The notes beneath the pieces were generated by a model. The model did not search any database. It was given only the letters and a program-made list of their open reading frames with translations, and was not told the DNA's origin. From positions 40,761-104,760 of the forward strand of contig JAFRPH010000038.1 in assembly GCA_017429205.1 (NCBI GenBank): DNA of 64,000 nt, given 5' to 3'. This document shows positions 16,425-25,871 of this stretch, piece after piece. A program made the translations under genes and the position numbers. The stretch's first letter is position 1. Each line of letters starts with the position of its first letter. This DNA comes from Bacteroidales bacterium. Its GTDB lineage: Bacteria; Bacteroidota; Bacteroidia; Bacteroidales; UBA932.

Positions 16425-19400
16425 ATGAGAAAATCTGTTAAGTCGATCATTGCGGTTGCGCTCGCTGCGCTCGCCGTGATCGGATGCGCCAAGCAGAGCG
16501 AGCTCGACAAGGTCAGCTCGCGCCTGGATGGCATCGAGAACCGCGTCGGCGTTCTCGAAGAGGCTGTCAAGCAGCTCAATGAGAAGGACATCCCTGGTCT
16601 CCAGGCTCTGGTCCGCGCCATTCAAGACAACATTACCGTCACCGCCGTGGTGGAAACCGAGAGCGGTTACGTGATTTCCTTCTCCGACGGCACCACCGCC
16701 ACCCTCCGCAACGGCAAGGACGGCCAGAACGGCCGCGACGGTGTCGACGGTATCGACGGCATCAATGGAACCAACGGCACCGACGGTACCGACGGCAAGG
16801 ACGGTGTCGACGGCCAGACGCCCGTCATCGGCATCACCCTCGTGGACGGTGTCTATGTCTGGACCGTGAACGGCGCGGTCCTGAAGGACGACGCCGGCAA
16901 GCCCATCCCCGTCACCGGCAACAACGGCAAGGACGGCGAAGACGGTGAGGACGGCGTGGACGGCATCACCCCGCAGTTCGGCATCCTCGACGGCCACTGG
17001 GTGGTCTCCTATGACAATGGCGACACCTGGAAGACCCTCGGCCTCACGAGCGACACCGACTACTCCGCCTACATCGACCCCGACAAGGAGACCGATGACT
17101 ACATCGTCCTTGTGGTCGGCGCGACCGAGGTCCAGATCCCCAAGGAGAAGGCCTTCACCCTCACCTTCACGACCATCGAGAACAATGGTGTCAAGGCCGG
17201 CCAGACCGCGTCCTTCCCCTACACCATCGCCGGTGTCAACGCTTCTGACGAGACTGATGTCGACGTGATCGGCATCGTCGGCGACTGGACGGCCGAGGTC
17301 GTTCCCGCCGACAACGCGTCCGGCGTCCTGAAGGTCACCGCCACCGAGAGCGAGACCGCCAAGGTCACCGTCTATGCAGCGAACCACAAGGGCAAGGCCG
17401 ACATCCGCACCCTCAAGTTCGAGGGCGGCGTCCTCGAGGCCATCATCGAGACCCACGACATCGAATGGGAAGGCGGCGAGCTCGCCCTCACCGTCCGGAC
17501 CAACATGGCCTATGATGTCTATATCCCCCAGGCGGCCCAGGAATGGATCACCGTCGCTCCCACCCGCGTGCGTGAGGACAACCTGACGATCACCGTCGCC
17601 AAGAACGAGACCGGTGCCTACCGCACCGCCACCCTCGAGGTGCTCGATCAGGACTACAACACCGTCAAGGAGATCGAAATCCTCCAGTATGCCAATCCCG
17701 AGGCCGCTACCGACCTCGCTTCCGTCGTCGCCCTCCCGGATGACAAGCCGGTGCAGGTGAACGCCGTGACGGTCGTCGCCGCCTCCAAGGCCAGCACCAT
17801 CGTCACCGACGGCAAGAACTTCTCCTATGTGGCCGGCTACTCCGGCAAGCCGGGCACCGTGATCGACGTCACCGGTGTCAAGAAGACCGACGACCTGGAT
17901 CTCGGCTATGTCGAGGCCACCGAGGTGAAGGAGAACGCCGAGGCCACGCCGGCCGAGGTGGACAAGAAAAAATCCTACTATTATTATGGTTACGGCGCCA
18001 ATGGCTTCACCTACTTCTACACGGCCAACAACGGCTACGTGTCCGAGAATGAGGGCGTGTACTACGTGACCGCGCTCGAGGAGCCCCAGCAGTTCGTGAT
18101 TGAGAATCCGACGCAGGACCTGAGCGCCCTGGTGGGCAAGTTCGTCGCGATGAGCGGCTGGGTCAAGGCCGTCGACTACGAGCATGGCGTGAAGGAGGAC
18201 ATCGTCACGGTCCTGACCGACATCCACGAAATCGTGTTCGCCGAGGAGACCGGCTGGAAGCCGTACTATGGCGGCACGACCACCGACGAGCCCGGCTATC
18301 CCGAGCTGATCGGCAACGAGGTGTCCAACCCGACCGAAGGCAGCTACTACCAGCTTGTCGTTTACCCGGAGGAAGCTGCTGCCGAGTATCCTACCCTGGA
18401 TGATTTCATCGCCGACGCCGCCTACTACACGTCCGACGATCTCCTCTTCAATCTGACCAAATATGGCATGAGCTGGGGCTATGATTATGTTTTCGACGCG
18501 TTTGCGCACGCCGAATCCGCGAAAGATTACTTCAAGGACTTCGGCTACGGCAAGTTCTACCTCCTCGCCGTGGGCCTGGATGCGGAAGGCCGCCTCAGCG
18601 GCAAGTATGCCATGACCGCCTTCGAGAAGGAGAGCCCGTACAAGAAGGCCGCCTACGAAGACTTCCTGGGTGAATGGACCTACACCGGCGCCAGCGGTTC
18701 CGAGGTCTGGACCATCAAGGAGAAGGAAAATGGCAGCACCTACACCATCGAGGGCATCAGCAAGATCCAGCCGGGAGGTGGTGTTTACCCGGAGGCCGTG
18801 TACGATGCCGAGAACGGCACGTTCACCCTCTCCTGCCAGGAGCTGGGCAAGTTCGAGTTCCAGGATTACCACATCACCGACCAGATGACTGCCGTTTATT
18901 ACTATAACGGCAATTACTATGACAACGCCGAGTACATGCTCGACCCGCTCATCTTCACCGCCAATCTCTGCAAGGACGGCACTGTGGAGGTCGTTCCCAG
19001 CAACGATAGCTACGGCCCGCTGGAGGGTCTGACGATCCTTGGCTACGTCGAAGAATTGGAAGATCAATACCTTACCTACAATTCCTCCACCAAACTCCCC
19101 GGAAAGCTCTCCAAGGGTTCTCAGGAGATGGATCCCAACTATGCCAAGTGGCTGGGCACCTGGGAAATCGATCGTCAGCAGATGGCCTTCAACGGAACGG
19201 AATGGGTTTCCAGCGGAGATCCCGTCACCGACAAGTGGACCATTGCAGAGAATTCGGTCAACGAGTCCTTCACCATTACCGGTCTCTATGGCAAGGGCGA
19301 CAATCTCCCCGTGGTTGCCAACTTCGATGCAGCATCCGGCGAAATCTCCGTGGCCACCCAGGACGTCGGCCCCATCCGTTTCCAGGGTGACGACTATGAC

Positions 19401-19850
19401 TGCGAGGCCTATTTATATGGCGGTCTCCTGTATTCCAACGGCAGCAATTACCGGATCTCCGGCAATTACCCGATCTTCACCGCGAAGATGAGCGGAGACA
19501 ATGCTGCGAACCTCGCTCCCGGCACGGTGACAATCGCCTCTCTCAGCCCCGATCCCCTCGCGCTGAATTTCGCCCGCTTCTATGCGGCCGATCCCAAGGA
19601 CGGCAAGTATTATACCTTTGACGACAAGGCCTTGGCCACCCTGCCCAACACGATGCGTCGTGCCAGCACCTCCAGCACCCAGAGCATGGGCAACGCCCCT
19701 GCCGTCCGTGGCGGAGCTTCCGTCATGGCCGTCTCCGGGACGAACGCCAAGAACGGTTCCCTTGCCAAAATCAACGCGCGCAAGCGCGACGCCAAACCCG
19801 CTTCCGCCCGCAAGAGCGGAAAATCCTTCGAGAAAGCCCTCAAGTTCTAA
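16425..19850 (+). CDS. Large surface lipoprotein with coiled coil, collagen-like repeats and two C-terminal FLGxW modules
   Basis: First gene of the SusCD locus, 1141 residues. The lipobox ALAVIGC puts the lipidated Cys at 21. A short coiled coil follows (SELDKVSSRLDGIENRVGVL, about 23-60), then about 12 collagen-like Gly-x-y triplets rich in Asp and Asn (about 99-135), with a second short tract near 170. This N-terminal plan is that of DUF4988 lipoproteins. BACON-like beta domains lie around 330-425. Two modules opening YEDFLGEW (about 744) and YAKWLGTW (about 906) close with LPGKL and LPNTM; the same module recurs in other proteins of this locus. The C-terminus is very basic (ARKRDAKPASARKSGKSF). 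No catalytic motif is visible. It probably projects a ligand-binding head from the cell surface beside SusCD. Confidence 0.85.
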   Translation: MRKSVKSIIAVALAALAVIGCAKQSELDKVSSRLDGIENRVGVLEEAVKQLNEKDIPGLQALVRAIQDNITVTAVVETESGYVISFSDGTTATLRNGKDGQNGRDGVDGIDGINGTNGTDGTDGKDGVDGQTPVIGITLVDGVYVWTVNGAVLKDDAGKPIPVTGNNGKDGEDGEDGVDGITPQFGILDGHWVVSYDNGDTWKTLGLTSDTDYSAYIDPDKETDDYIVLVVGATEVQIPKEKAFTLTFTTIENNGVKAGQTASFPYTIAGVNASDETDVDVIGIVGDWTAEVVPADNASGVLKVTATESETAKVTVYAANHKGKADIRTLKFEGGVLEAIIETHDIEWEGGELALTVRTNMAYDVYIPQAAQEWITVAPTRVREDNLTITVAKNETGAYRTATLEVLDQDYNTVKEIEILQYANPEAATDLASVVALPDDKPVQVNAVTVVAASKASTIVTDGKNFSYVAGYSGKPGTVIDVTGVKKTDDLDLGYVEATEVKENAEATPAEVDKKKSYYYYGYGANGFTYFYTANNGYVSENEGVYYVTALEEPQQFVIENPTQDLSALVGKFVAMSGWVKAVDYEHGVKEDIVTVLTDIHEIVFAEETGWKPYYGGTTTDEPGYPELIGNEVSNPTEGSYYQLVVYPEEAAAEYPTLDDFIADAAYYTSDDLLFNLTKYGMSWGYDYVFDAFAHAESAKDYFKDFGYGKFYLLAVGLDAEGRLSGKYAMTAFEKESPYKKAAYEDFLGEWTYTGASGSEVWTIKEKENGSTYTIEGISKIQPGGGVYPEAVYDAENGTFTLSCQELGKFEFQDYHITDQMTAVYYYNGNYYDNAEYMLDPLIFTANLCKDGTVEVVPSNDSYGPLEGLTILGYVEELEDQYLTYNSSTKLPGKLSKGSQEMDPNYAKWLGTWEIDRQQMAFNGTEWVSSGDPVTDKWTIAENSVNESFTITGLYGKGDNLPVVANFDAASGEISVATQDVGPIRFQGDDYDCEAYLYGGLLYSNGSNYRISGNYPIFTAKMSGDNAANLAPGTVTIASLSPDPLALNFARFYAADPKDGKYYTFDDKALATLPNTMRRASTSSTQSMGNAPAVRGGASVMAVSGTNAKNGSLAKINARKRDAKPASARKSGKSFEKALKF

Positions 19851-19880
19851 GCCTCTCGCTTATACCCTATCGAATTGTTT

Positions 19881-22800
19881 ATGAATAAATTGAGATATAT
19901 TCTCACGCTACTGGCGCTTGCGTTCACGGCGTTGGTCGCACTGGCCCAGAACCGTACGGTCCGGGGCAATGTGACCTCCGCCGCGGACGGGGCCCCGGTC
20001 CCGGGCTGCTACGTGTCCGTCGAGGGCACGAAACTCGGCGGCATCACGGACCTGGACGGTAACTTCGAGATCAAGAACGTTCCCGAAAGCGCCCAGTACG
20101 TCGTCACGTCCTTCATGGGCGCGAAAGATGCCCGTGTCGCGATCACGCCCAACATGAAGATCGTCCTCGAGGACGATGCCGAAGTGCTGGAAGGCGCGGT
20201 CGTGAACGGTATGTACACGGTGGACCGCCGTATGAACACCGGTTCCGCCGTGAAGGTGGATGCCAAGGAAGCGAACATCAGCGGTATGGTGGATATCTCC
20301 CGCTCCCTCGAGGGACGTGCGGCCGGCGTGTCCGTGCAGAACGTCTCCGGTACGTTCGGTACCGCCCCCAAGATCCGCGTCCGCGGCGCCACCTCCATCT
20401 ACGGTTCCTCCAAGCCCCTGTGGGTCGTGGACGGCGTGATCATGGAAGATGTCGTGGACGTGAGCGCGGACGACCTGTCGTCCGGTGACGCCAACACCCT
20501 GATCTCCTCGGCCATCGCCGGCCTTAACTCCGACGATATCGAGAGCTTCGACATCCTCAAGGACGGTTCCGCCACTTCCATCTACGGTGCGCGCGCCATG
20601 GCGGGCGTCATCGTCATCACGACCAAGAAGGGTACCTCCGGATCCAGCAAGATCAGCTACACCGGCGAATACACCTATCGGCTCAAGCCCAGCTACAACA
20701 CCTTCAACATCATGAACTCCCAGGACCAGATGGAAATCTACCAGGAGCTCCAGCAGAAGGGTTACCTGAACTACGCCGAGACGGCCAACGCCAGCAACAG
20801 CGGTATCTACGGCAAGATGTACCAGCTGATCACCCAGTACGACGAGTCCAGCGGCTCCTTCGGCCTCGCGAACACCGAGGCGGCGAGAAACGCCTACCTC
20901 CGCGCCGCCGAGTTCCGCAACACGGACTGGTTCGACATCCTGTTCAACGACACGATCCAGCACAACCACTCGGTGAGCGTTTCCGGCGGTTCCGGCAAGG
21001 GTACCTACTACGCCTCCCTGTCCGCCCTCGGCGATCCGGGCTGGACCAAGCAGAGCTCGGTCAGCCGCTACACCGGCAACCTGAACGTCACCTACAAGCT
21101 CTCCGACAAGCTGACGGCGAACCTCATCAGCAACGCCTCCTACCGCAACCAGCGCGCGCCCGGTACCATCAACAGTGAAATGGACGTGGTCTCCGGCGAG
21201 GTGAAGCGTGACTTCGACATCAACCCGTACTCCTACGCGCTGAACACTTCCCGCGCCCTGGACCCGGACGAGTTCTACACCCGCAACTACGCGAAGTTCA
21301 ACATCCTGCACGAACTCGACAACAACTACATCGACCTGAAGGTCCACGACCTCCGCGTGCAGGGCGAACTGAAGTACAAGCCGTTCGCGCACCTGGACCT
21401 GAGCGCCCTGGCCGCCTACAAGGCCACCACCACCTCCCAGGAGCACTACATCAAGGATGCGGCCAACCAGGCCCTCGCCTACCGCGAGATGTCCACCGCC
21501 TCCATCCGTGACGTCAACCCGTTCCTGTACACGGACCCGGAGAACCCGTACGCCCTGCCGGTGACGGTCCTCCCCGTGGGCGGTATCTACGAGCGTTCGG
21601 ACAACAGCATGGACAGCTGGGACATCCGTACCACGGCCACCTACAACAACACGTTCTTCAACGACCACATCGTGAACCTGTTCGGCGGCGCCGAGGTCAA
21701 CAACATCGACCGCCACAGCATCTGGTTCCGCGGCTGGGGCATGCAGTACGATTTCGGCGAGATCGCCAACTACGACTGGCGCGTGTTCAAGCAGGGTTCC
21801 GAGGAGAACACCCAGTACTTCACGATCTCCAACACCAGCAGCCGCAGCGTCGCGTTCTTCGCGAACGGCACCTATTCCTACAAGGGCCGCTACACCCTCA
21901 ACGGCACCTACCGCTATGAGGGTACGAACGGTCTGGGCAAGGCCCGCACCGCCCGCTGGCTGCCTACTTGGAACGTCTCCGCCGCCTGGAACATGCACGA
22001 GGAGAACTGGATGAAGTCCCTGTATCCGACGATCACCCACCTGAGCCTCAAGGGTTCCTATTCCCTGACCGGCGACCGCCCGAGCGTCACGAACGCGGAA
22101 GTGGTCATCGGTTCCACGAACCCCTGGCGTCCGTTCGCCGACGACAAGGAGTCTTCCCTGTACATCTCCGACATGGCCAACCAGTCCCTCACCTACGAGA
22201 AGAAGCACGAGCTGAACCTCGGTTTCGAGGCCGGTTTCTTCGACAACCGGATCAACCTCACCTTCGACTGGTACAAGCGTAACAACTACGACCTGATCGG
22301 CCCCGTCACGACCGTGTACGGCGTCCGCCTGGGCAATGTCGCGTCGATGGCCTCCAACGGTTTCGAGATCTCCCTGACGACCAAGAACATCCAGACCAAG
22401 GATTTCTCCTGGACGACCAACTTCATCTATTCCCACACGAAAAACCAGGTCACCCAGCTGGAGAGCCAGGTCCGCGCGTTCGACTTGATTTCCGGCACCG
22501 GTTTCGCCTTCGAGGGCTATCCCGTCCGGAGCCTGTTCTCCTACCAGTTCACCGGCCTGAACTCGGAAGGTCTCCCGACGTTCATCAACGAAGCGGGCGA
22601 ACCCACCGTGTCCGACGTGTACTTCCAGGAGCGTGACAAGGACCTCCTGAAGGAGAACCTGCTCTATTCCGGCAGCGTGGATCCCACTGACGTCGGTTCC
22701 CTGGGCAACATCTTCTCCTGGAAGGGCTTCCGGCTCAACGCCTACATCACCTATTCGTTCGGCAACGTGATCCGTCTGGATCCCGTGTTCCGCAGTACGT

Positions 22801-23210
22801 ACGACGACCTCAACTCGATGCCGCGCGAATTCAAGAACCGCTGGACCATCCCCGGTGACGAGGCGAAGACCGACATCCCGGTCATCGCCAGCTACTGGCA
22901 GAACCGCATCTACGCCAACAGCAGCTCGTACCTGAGCTATGCGTACAACGCCTACAACTATTCCGACGCCCGCATCGCCCGCGGCGACTTCGTCCGGCTC
23001 AAGGAGCTTTCCCTCTCCTATGATTTCCCGAAACGGATCGTCGAGAAGATGAAGCTCGGCACCCTCGGTCTCAAGGTCCAGGCGACCAACCTCTTCCTCC
23101 TGTATGCCGACAAGAAGCTGAACGGCCAGGATCCTGAATTCTACAACACCGGCGGTGTGGCTGTTCCGCTCGCGAAGCAGTTCACCTTCACCCTCCGGAT
23201 CGGCCTTTAA
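19881..23210 (+). CDS. SusC/RagA-family TonB-dependent transporter
   Basis: Outer-membrane importer of 1109 residues, the usual SusC size. Translation starts at the ATG at 19881; a TTG codon 6 nt upstream is less likely. A signal peptide ends at ALAQ (about 23). A carboxypeptidase-like domain follows (VRGNVTSAADGAPVPGCYVSVEGTKLGGITDLDG), then the SusC plug with RVRGATSIYGSSKPLWVVDG and the family motif SFDILKDGSATSIYGARA. The barrel ends FTFTLRIGL. It works with the SusD lipoprotein encoded 18 nt downstream, which closes over it as a lid, and with TonB/ExbBD for energy. Because neighbouring genes encode proteases, peptide or glycopeptide is my inferred substrate. Confidence 0.95.
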   Translation: MNKLRYILTLLALAFTALVALAQNRTVRGNVTSAADGAPVPGCYVSVEGTKLGGITDLDGNFEIKNVPESAQYVVTSFMGAKDARVAITPNMKIVLEDDAEVLEGAVVNGMYTVDRRMNTGSAVKVDAKEANISGMVDISRSLEGRAAGVSVQNVSGTFGTAPKIRVRGATSIYGSSKPLWVVDGVIMEDVVDVSADDLSSGDANTLISSAIAGLNSDDIESFDILKDGSATSIYGARAMAGVIVITTKKGTSGSSKISYTGEYTYRLKPSYNTFNIMNSQDQMEIYQELQQKGYLNYAETANASNSGIYGKMYQLITQYDESSGSFGLANTEAARNAYLRAAEFRNTDWFDILFNDTIQHNHSVSVSGGSGKGTYYASLSALGDPGWTKQSSVSRYTGNLNVTYKLSDKLTANLISNASYRNQRAPGTINSEMDVVSGEVKRDFDINPYSYALNTSRALDPDEFYTRNYAKFNILHELDNNYIDLKVHDLRVQGELKYKPFAHLDLSALAAYKATTTSQEHYIKDAANQALAYREMSTASIRDVNPFLYTDPENPYALPVTVLPVGGIYERSDNSMDSWDIRTTATYNNTFFNDHIVNLFGGAEVNNIDRHSIWFRGWGMQYDFGEIANYDWRVFKQGSEENTQYFTISNTSSRSVAFFANGTYSYKGRYTLNGTYRYEGTNGLGKARTARWLPTWNVSAAWNMHEENWMKSLYPTITHLSLKGSYSLTGDRPSVTNAEVVIGSTNPWRPFADDKESSLYISDMANQSLTYEKKHELNLGFEAGFFDNRINLTFDWYKRNNYDLIGPVTTVYGVRLGNVASMASNGFEISLTTKNIQTKDFSWTTNFIYSHTKNQVTQLESQVRAFDLISGTGFAFEGYPVRSLFSYQFTGLNSEGLPTFINEAGEPTVSDVYFQERDKDLLKENLLYSGSVDPTDVGSLGNIFSWKGFRLNAYITYSFGNVIRLDPVFRSTYDDLNSMPREFKNRWTIPGDEAKTDIPVIASYWQNRIYANSSSYLSYAYNAYNYSDARIARGDFVRLKELSLSYDFPKRIVEKMKLGTLGLKVQATNLFLLYADKKLNGQDPEFYNTGGVAVPLAKQFTFTLRIGL

Positions 23211-23228
23211 TGAATGGGAGGAATGACT

Positions 23229-24896
23229 ATGTTGAAAATGAACAACTTACTCAAATCTACCATCGTCGTCATCGCCCTCGTCGGCCTGACGGCCTGCGAC
23301 AAGTTCCTGGACAAGATGCCCGACAACCGGGCCGAGATCAACTCCCCGGAGAAAATCCGCGCGCTGCTGACCTCCGCCTACTCGACCGGAACCTACCTGT
23401 ACTTCAGCGAATACATGTCGGACAACGTGGACAACATGGGTGACGACAACCCCGGAACGAACCGTTCGGTGGACCAGTTCTACACCTGGGCCGACGTCAC
23501 GGAAGTCGGCAACGACAGCCCGAAAAGTTTCTGGGAAAGCGGCTACGAGGCGATCAACCACGCCAACCAGGCCCTCGAGGCGATCGAGAAGCTGGCCGGT
23601 TGCGAAGGCGAACTCTCCGTCTCCGCCATCGAGCAGGCGGGACTGACCGCGGAAATGGCCGAGGCGCTGCTGTGCCGCGCCTACAACCACTTCATGCTGG
23701 TCAATTTCTTCAGCCTGAACTACAACGCAAACACCAGCGACAAGGACCTCGGCGTCCCCTACATCGACCGCGTCCCCGTGGAGCTGAACCCCAAGTATGA
23801 CCGCGGTACGGTCGCGGAGGTCTACGAGAAGATCGACCAGGACCTCCGGATCGCCCTCCGCTATGTCAGCGACAGCTATTATCTGGTCCCCAAGTACCAT
23901 TTCAACGTCAAGGCGGCCTACGCGTTCGCCTGCCGGTTCTACCTCTTCTACGAGAAATGGGACCTGGCGGCCGAATATGCGACCAAGTGCCTGGGTTCCC
24001 AGCCCGCGCAGGTGCTCCGCAACTGGCAGTACCGCAACGGACTGGAGAAGGACATGGACGTGAAGTCCAACGACTACATCAAGTCCTCCTATGACGCGAA
24101 CCTGATGCTGGTCACCGCCTACACCGGCTTCGGCTATTATATGGGCTATCCCGGCATCACGAAGTACTCCCACAACTCCTTCCTGAACTTCACGGAGATG
24201 CACTACGCGCAGAACATCTGGGGCAACACCGAGACCGGTTGGCGGAACGTGTACTCCTGGTTCTGGGAAGCGCCGGAATGGTACAGCGGTTCCACCTTCG
24301 ACCAGCTGGTCTACTGGAAGATCCCGTACCTGTTCGAGTACACCGATCCCGTGGCCCGCATCGGTTACGCCCACGCGGTGTATCCGGCGTTCACCACCGA
24401 CGAAACCCTCCTCAACCGCGCCGAAGCCTACATCATGCTGGGCAGGTATGACGAGGCGGCCGCCGACCTGGACACCTGGACGCACAATCTCATCAAGACG
24501 CAGTACTTCTCCGAGACCCTGACGCCCGAGTTCATCCACGAGTTCTACAAGAACGTCGAGTACTGGACGCCCGAGGTTCCGTCCATCAAGAAGCACCTCC
24601 ACCCGGCCTTCTCCATCGGTGGCGAAGGCGAGCTCCGCGAAAGCATGCTCCAGTGCGTGCTCGGCTTCAAGCGCATCGAGAATGCGGCACAGGGCCTCCG
24701 CTGGCTGGATGTCAAGCGGTACGGCATCGAAATCACCCGCCGCACCCTCGAGCCGGATCCGGCCGCCGGCCAGTACGACGCCGCTTTCAAGATCCTCAAG
24801 GGTGACGTGGACGTGCTGAAGGTCGACGACCCCCGTCGCGCCATGCAAATCCCGCCGGACATCCAGACCGCCGGTATCGCGCCGAATCCCCGTTAA
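23229..24896 (+). CDS. SusD/RagB-family nutrient-binding lipoprotein
   Basis: Surface lipoprotein of 555 residues that binds substrate and caps SusC. I prefer the ATG at 23229 over upstream in-frame ATGs (23214, 23223) because GGGAGG lies 7 nt before it. The lipobox is LVGLTAC. SusD family marks include CDKFLDKMPDNRAEINSPEKI at the mature N-terminus, helical TPR-like segments with AEALLCRAYNHFMLVNFFSLNY, and the C-terminal LLNRAEAYIMLGRYDEAAADL. The sequence is close to RagB-type proteins that partner peptide importers, but that cannot be settled by eye. Confidence 0.93.
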   Translation: MLKMNNLLKSTIVVIALVGLTACDKFLDKMPDNRAEINSPEKIRALLTSAYSTGTYLYFSEYMSDNVDNMGDDNPGTNRSVDQFYTWADVTEVGNDSPKSFWESGYEAINHANQALEAIEKLAGCEGELSVSAIEQAGLTAEMAEALLCRAYNHFMLVNFFSLNYNANTSDKDLGVPYIDRVPVELNPKYDRGTVAEVYEKIDQDLRIALRYVSDSYYLVPKYHFNVKAAYAFACRFYLFYEKWDLAAEYATKCLGSQPAQVLRNWQYRNGLEKDMDVKSNDYIKSSYDANLMLVTAYTGFGYYMGYPGITKYSHNSFLNFTEMHYAQNIWGNTETGWRNVYSWFWEAPEWYSGSTFDQLVYWKIPYLFEYTDPVARIGYAHAVYPAFTTDETLLNRAEAYIMLGRYDEAAADLDTWTHNLIKTQYFSETLTPEFIHEFYKNVEYWTPEVPSIKKHLHPAFSIGGEGELRESMLQCVLGFKRIENAAQGLRWLDVKRYGIEITRRTLEPDPAAGQYDAAFKILKGDVDVLKVDDPRRAMQIPPDIQTAGIAPNPR

Positions 24897-24914
24897 TCTT
24901 TAATGCGGAAAGTT

Positions 24915-25859
24915 ATGAAGAAATTGATATACAGCATCACCATCGTCCTGGCCGCCCTCGCCGCCTCGTCCTGTCAGCGTGACGTGATCGAGCCGGAGAG
25001 CGTGATCAAGGATTCCACGGTGGAAATGAACGACTTCGACCGGTGGCTGGAGGTGAACTTCCTGAAGCCCTACAACATCGAGTTCAAGTACCGCTACGCG
25101 CTGAACGAGTCCGACATGGGTTACTATACGGTCCCGGCCGACGTCAATTCGTCCGTCATCTACGCGCACCTGGTCAAGTACCTGTGCATCGACACGTATG
25201 ACGAGATCGCCGGCGTGTCCTTCACCCGGTCCTACTTCCCCAAGATGTTCTTCCTGATCGGCACCTGGGAGTACCGCAACAACGGCAGCATCGTCCTCGG
25301 CACCGCCGAGGCCGGCAAGAAGATCATGCTCGCCGGCGTGAACGAGCTCCCGCTCGTCTTCCAGTACTACGAAGGCGCCGAGCTGGACGACTACCTGAAC
25401 ACCTATTACATCAAGACCATCCACCACGAGTTCACGCACATCCTGAACCAGACCAAGGAGTTCTCCGACGCGTTCAAGCAGATCACTTCCCCCACCTATG
25501 TCGCGGACGCCTGCTTCGACACGGACCAGTACTGGCGCGGCCGCGGCTACATCACCGCCTACGCCCAGTCCGAGCCTCGCGAGGATTTCGCCGAACTGCT
25601 CTCCGAGTACGTGACGCACAACGCGGCCTGGTGGGACGAGCAGATCTCCGCCGCCTCCAAGGAGACCGCCGAGGTCCGCAAGACCGACCCGTCCGCCCAG
25701 GACGGCGCCACCCTGATCGAGTCCAAGATCGACATCGTGCGCAACTACATGCAGGATTCCTGGAACATCGACATCGACGTGCTCCGGGACATCATCAACC
25801 GCCGCATGGGCGACGTGGTCGCCGGCAAGGTGGATCTCAACACCGTAGAAATTCTGTAG
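24915..25859 (+). CDS. SusCD-associated zinc metallohydrolase lipoprotein (HExxH)
   Basis: Lipoprotein of about 314 residues; an in-frame ATG 12 nt upstream (24903) is also possible. The lipobox LAALAASSC anchors it. The zinc motif is HHEFTHILNQ (HExxH), with a downstream acidic residue in AQSEPREDFAELLSEYV that fits the third ligand position of gluzincin-like enzymes. The layout matches the family described as substrate-import-associated zinc metallohydrolase lipoproteins encoded next to SusC/SusD. It most likely hydrolyses peptide or a related bond in the captured ligand at the cell surface. It is followed by a strong ribosome binding site for the DUF4302 gene. Confidence 0.87.
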   Translation: MKKLIYSITIVLAALAASSCQRDVIEPESVIKDSTVEMNDFDRWLEVNFLKPYNIEFKYRYALNESDMGYYTVPADVNSSVIYAHLVKYLCIDTYDEIAGVSFTRSYFPKMFFLIGTWEYRNNGSIVLGTAEAGKKIMLAGVNELPLVFQYYEGAELDDYLNTYYIKTIHHEFTHILNQTKEFSDAFKQITSPTYVADACFDTDQYWRGRGYITAYAQSEPREDFAELLSEYVTHNAAWWDEQISAASKETAEVRKTDPSAQDGATLIESKIDIVRNYMQDSWNIDIDVLRDIINRRMGDVVAGKVDLNTVEIL

Positions 25860-25863
25860 GAGG
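25858..25863 (+). promoter_or_regulatory. Strong Shine-Dalgarno site (AGGAGG)
   Basis: AGGAGG overlaps the preceding TAG stop and lies 8 nt before the ATG at 25872. This is a canonical site in a phylum where such sites are usually weak or absent. Confidence 0.75.
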
Positions 25864-25871
25864 ACCGAACC

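Noticed and set aside
16410..19067. Antisense frame of about 885 codons opposite the collagen-like lipoprotein
   Set aside because: It arises from the GC-biased repeats of the sense gene. The product is a run of V, G, D and L residues without a start context.
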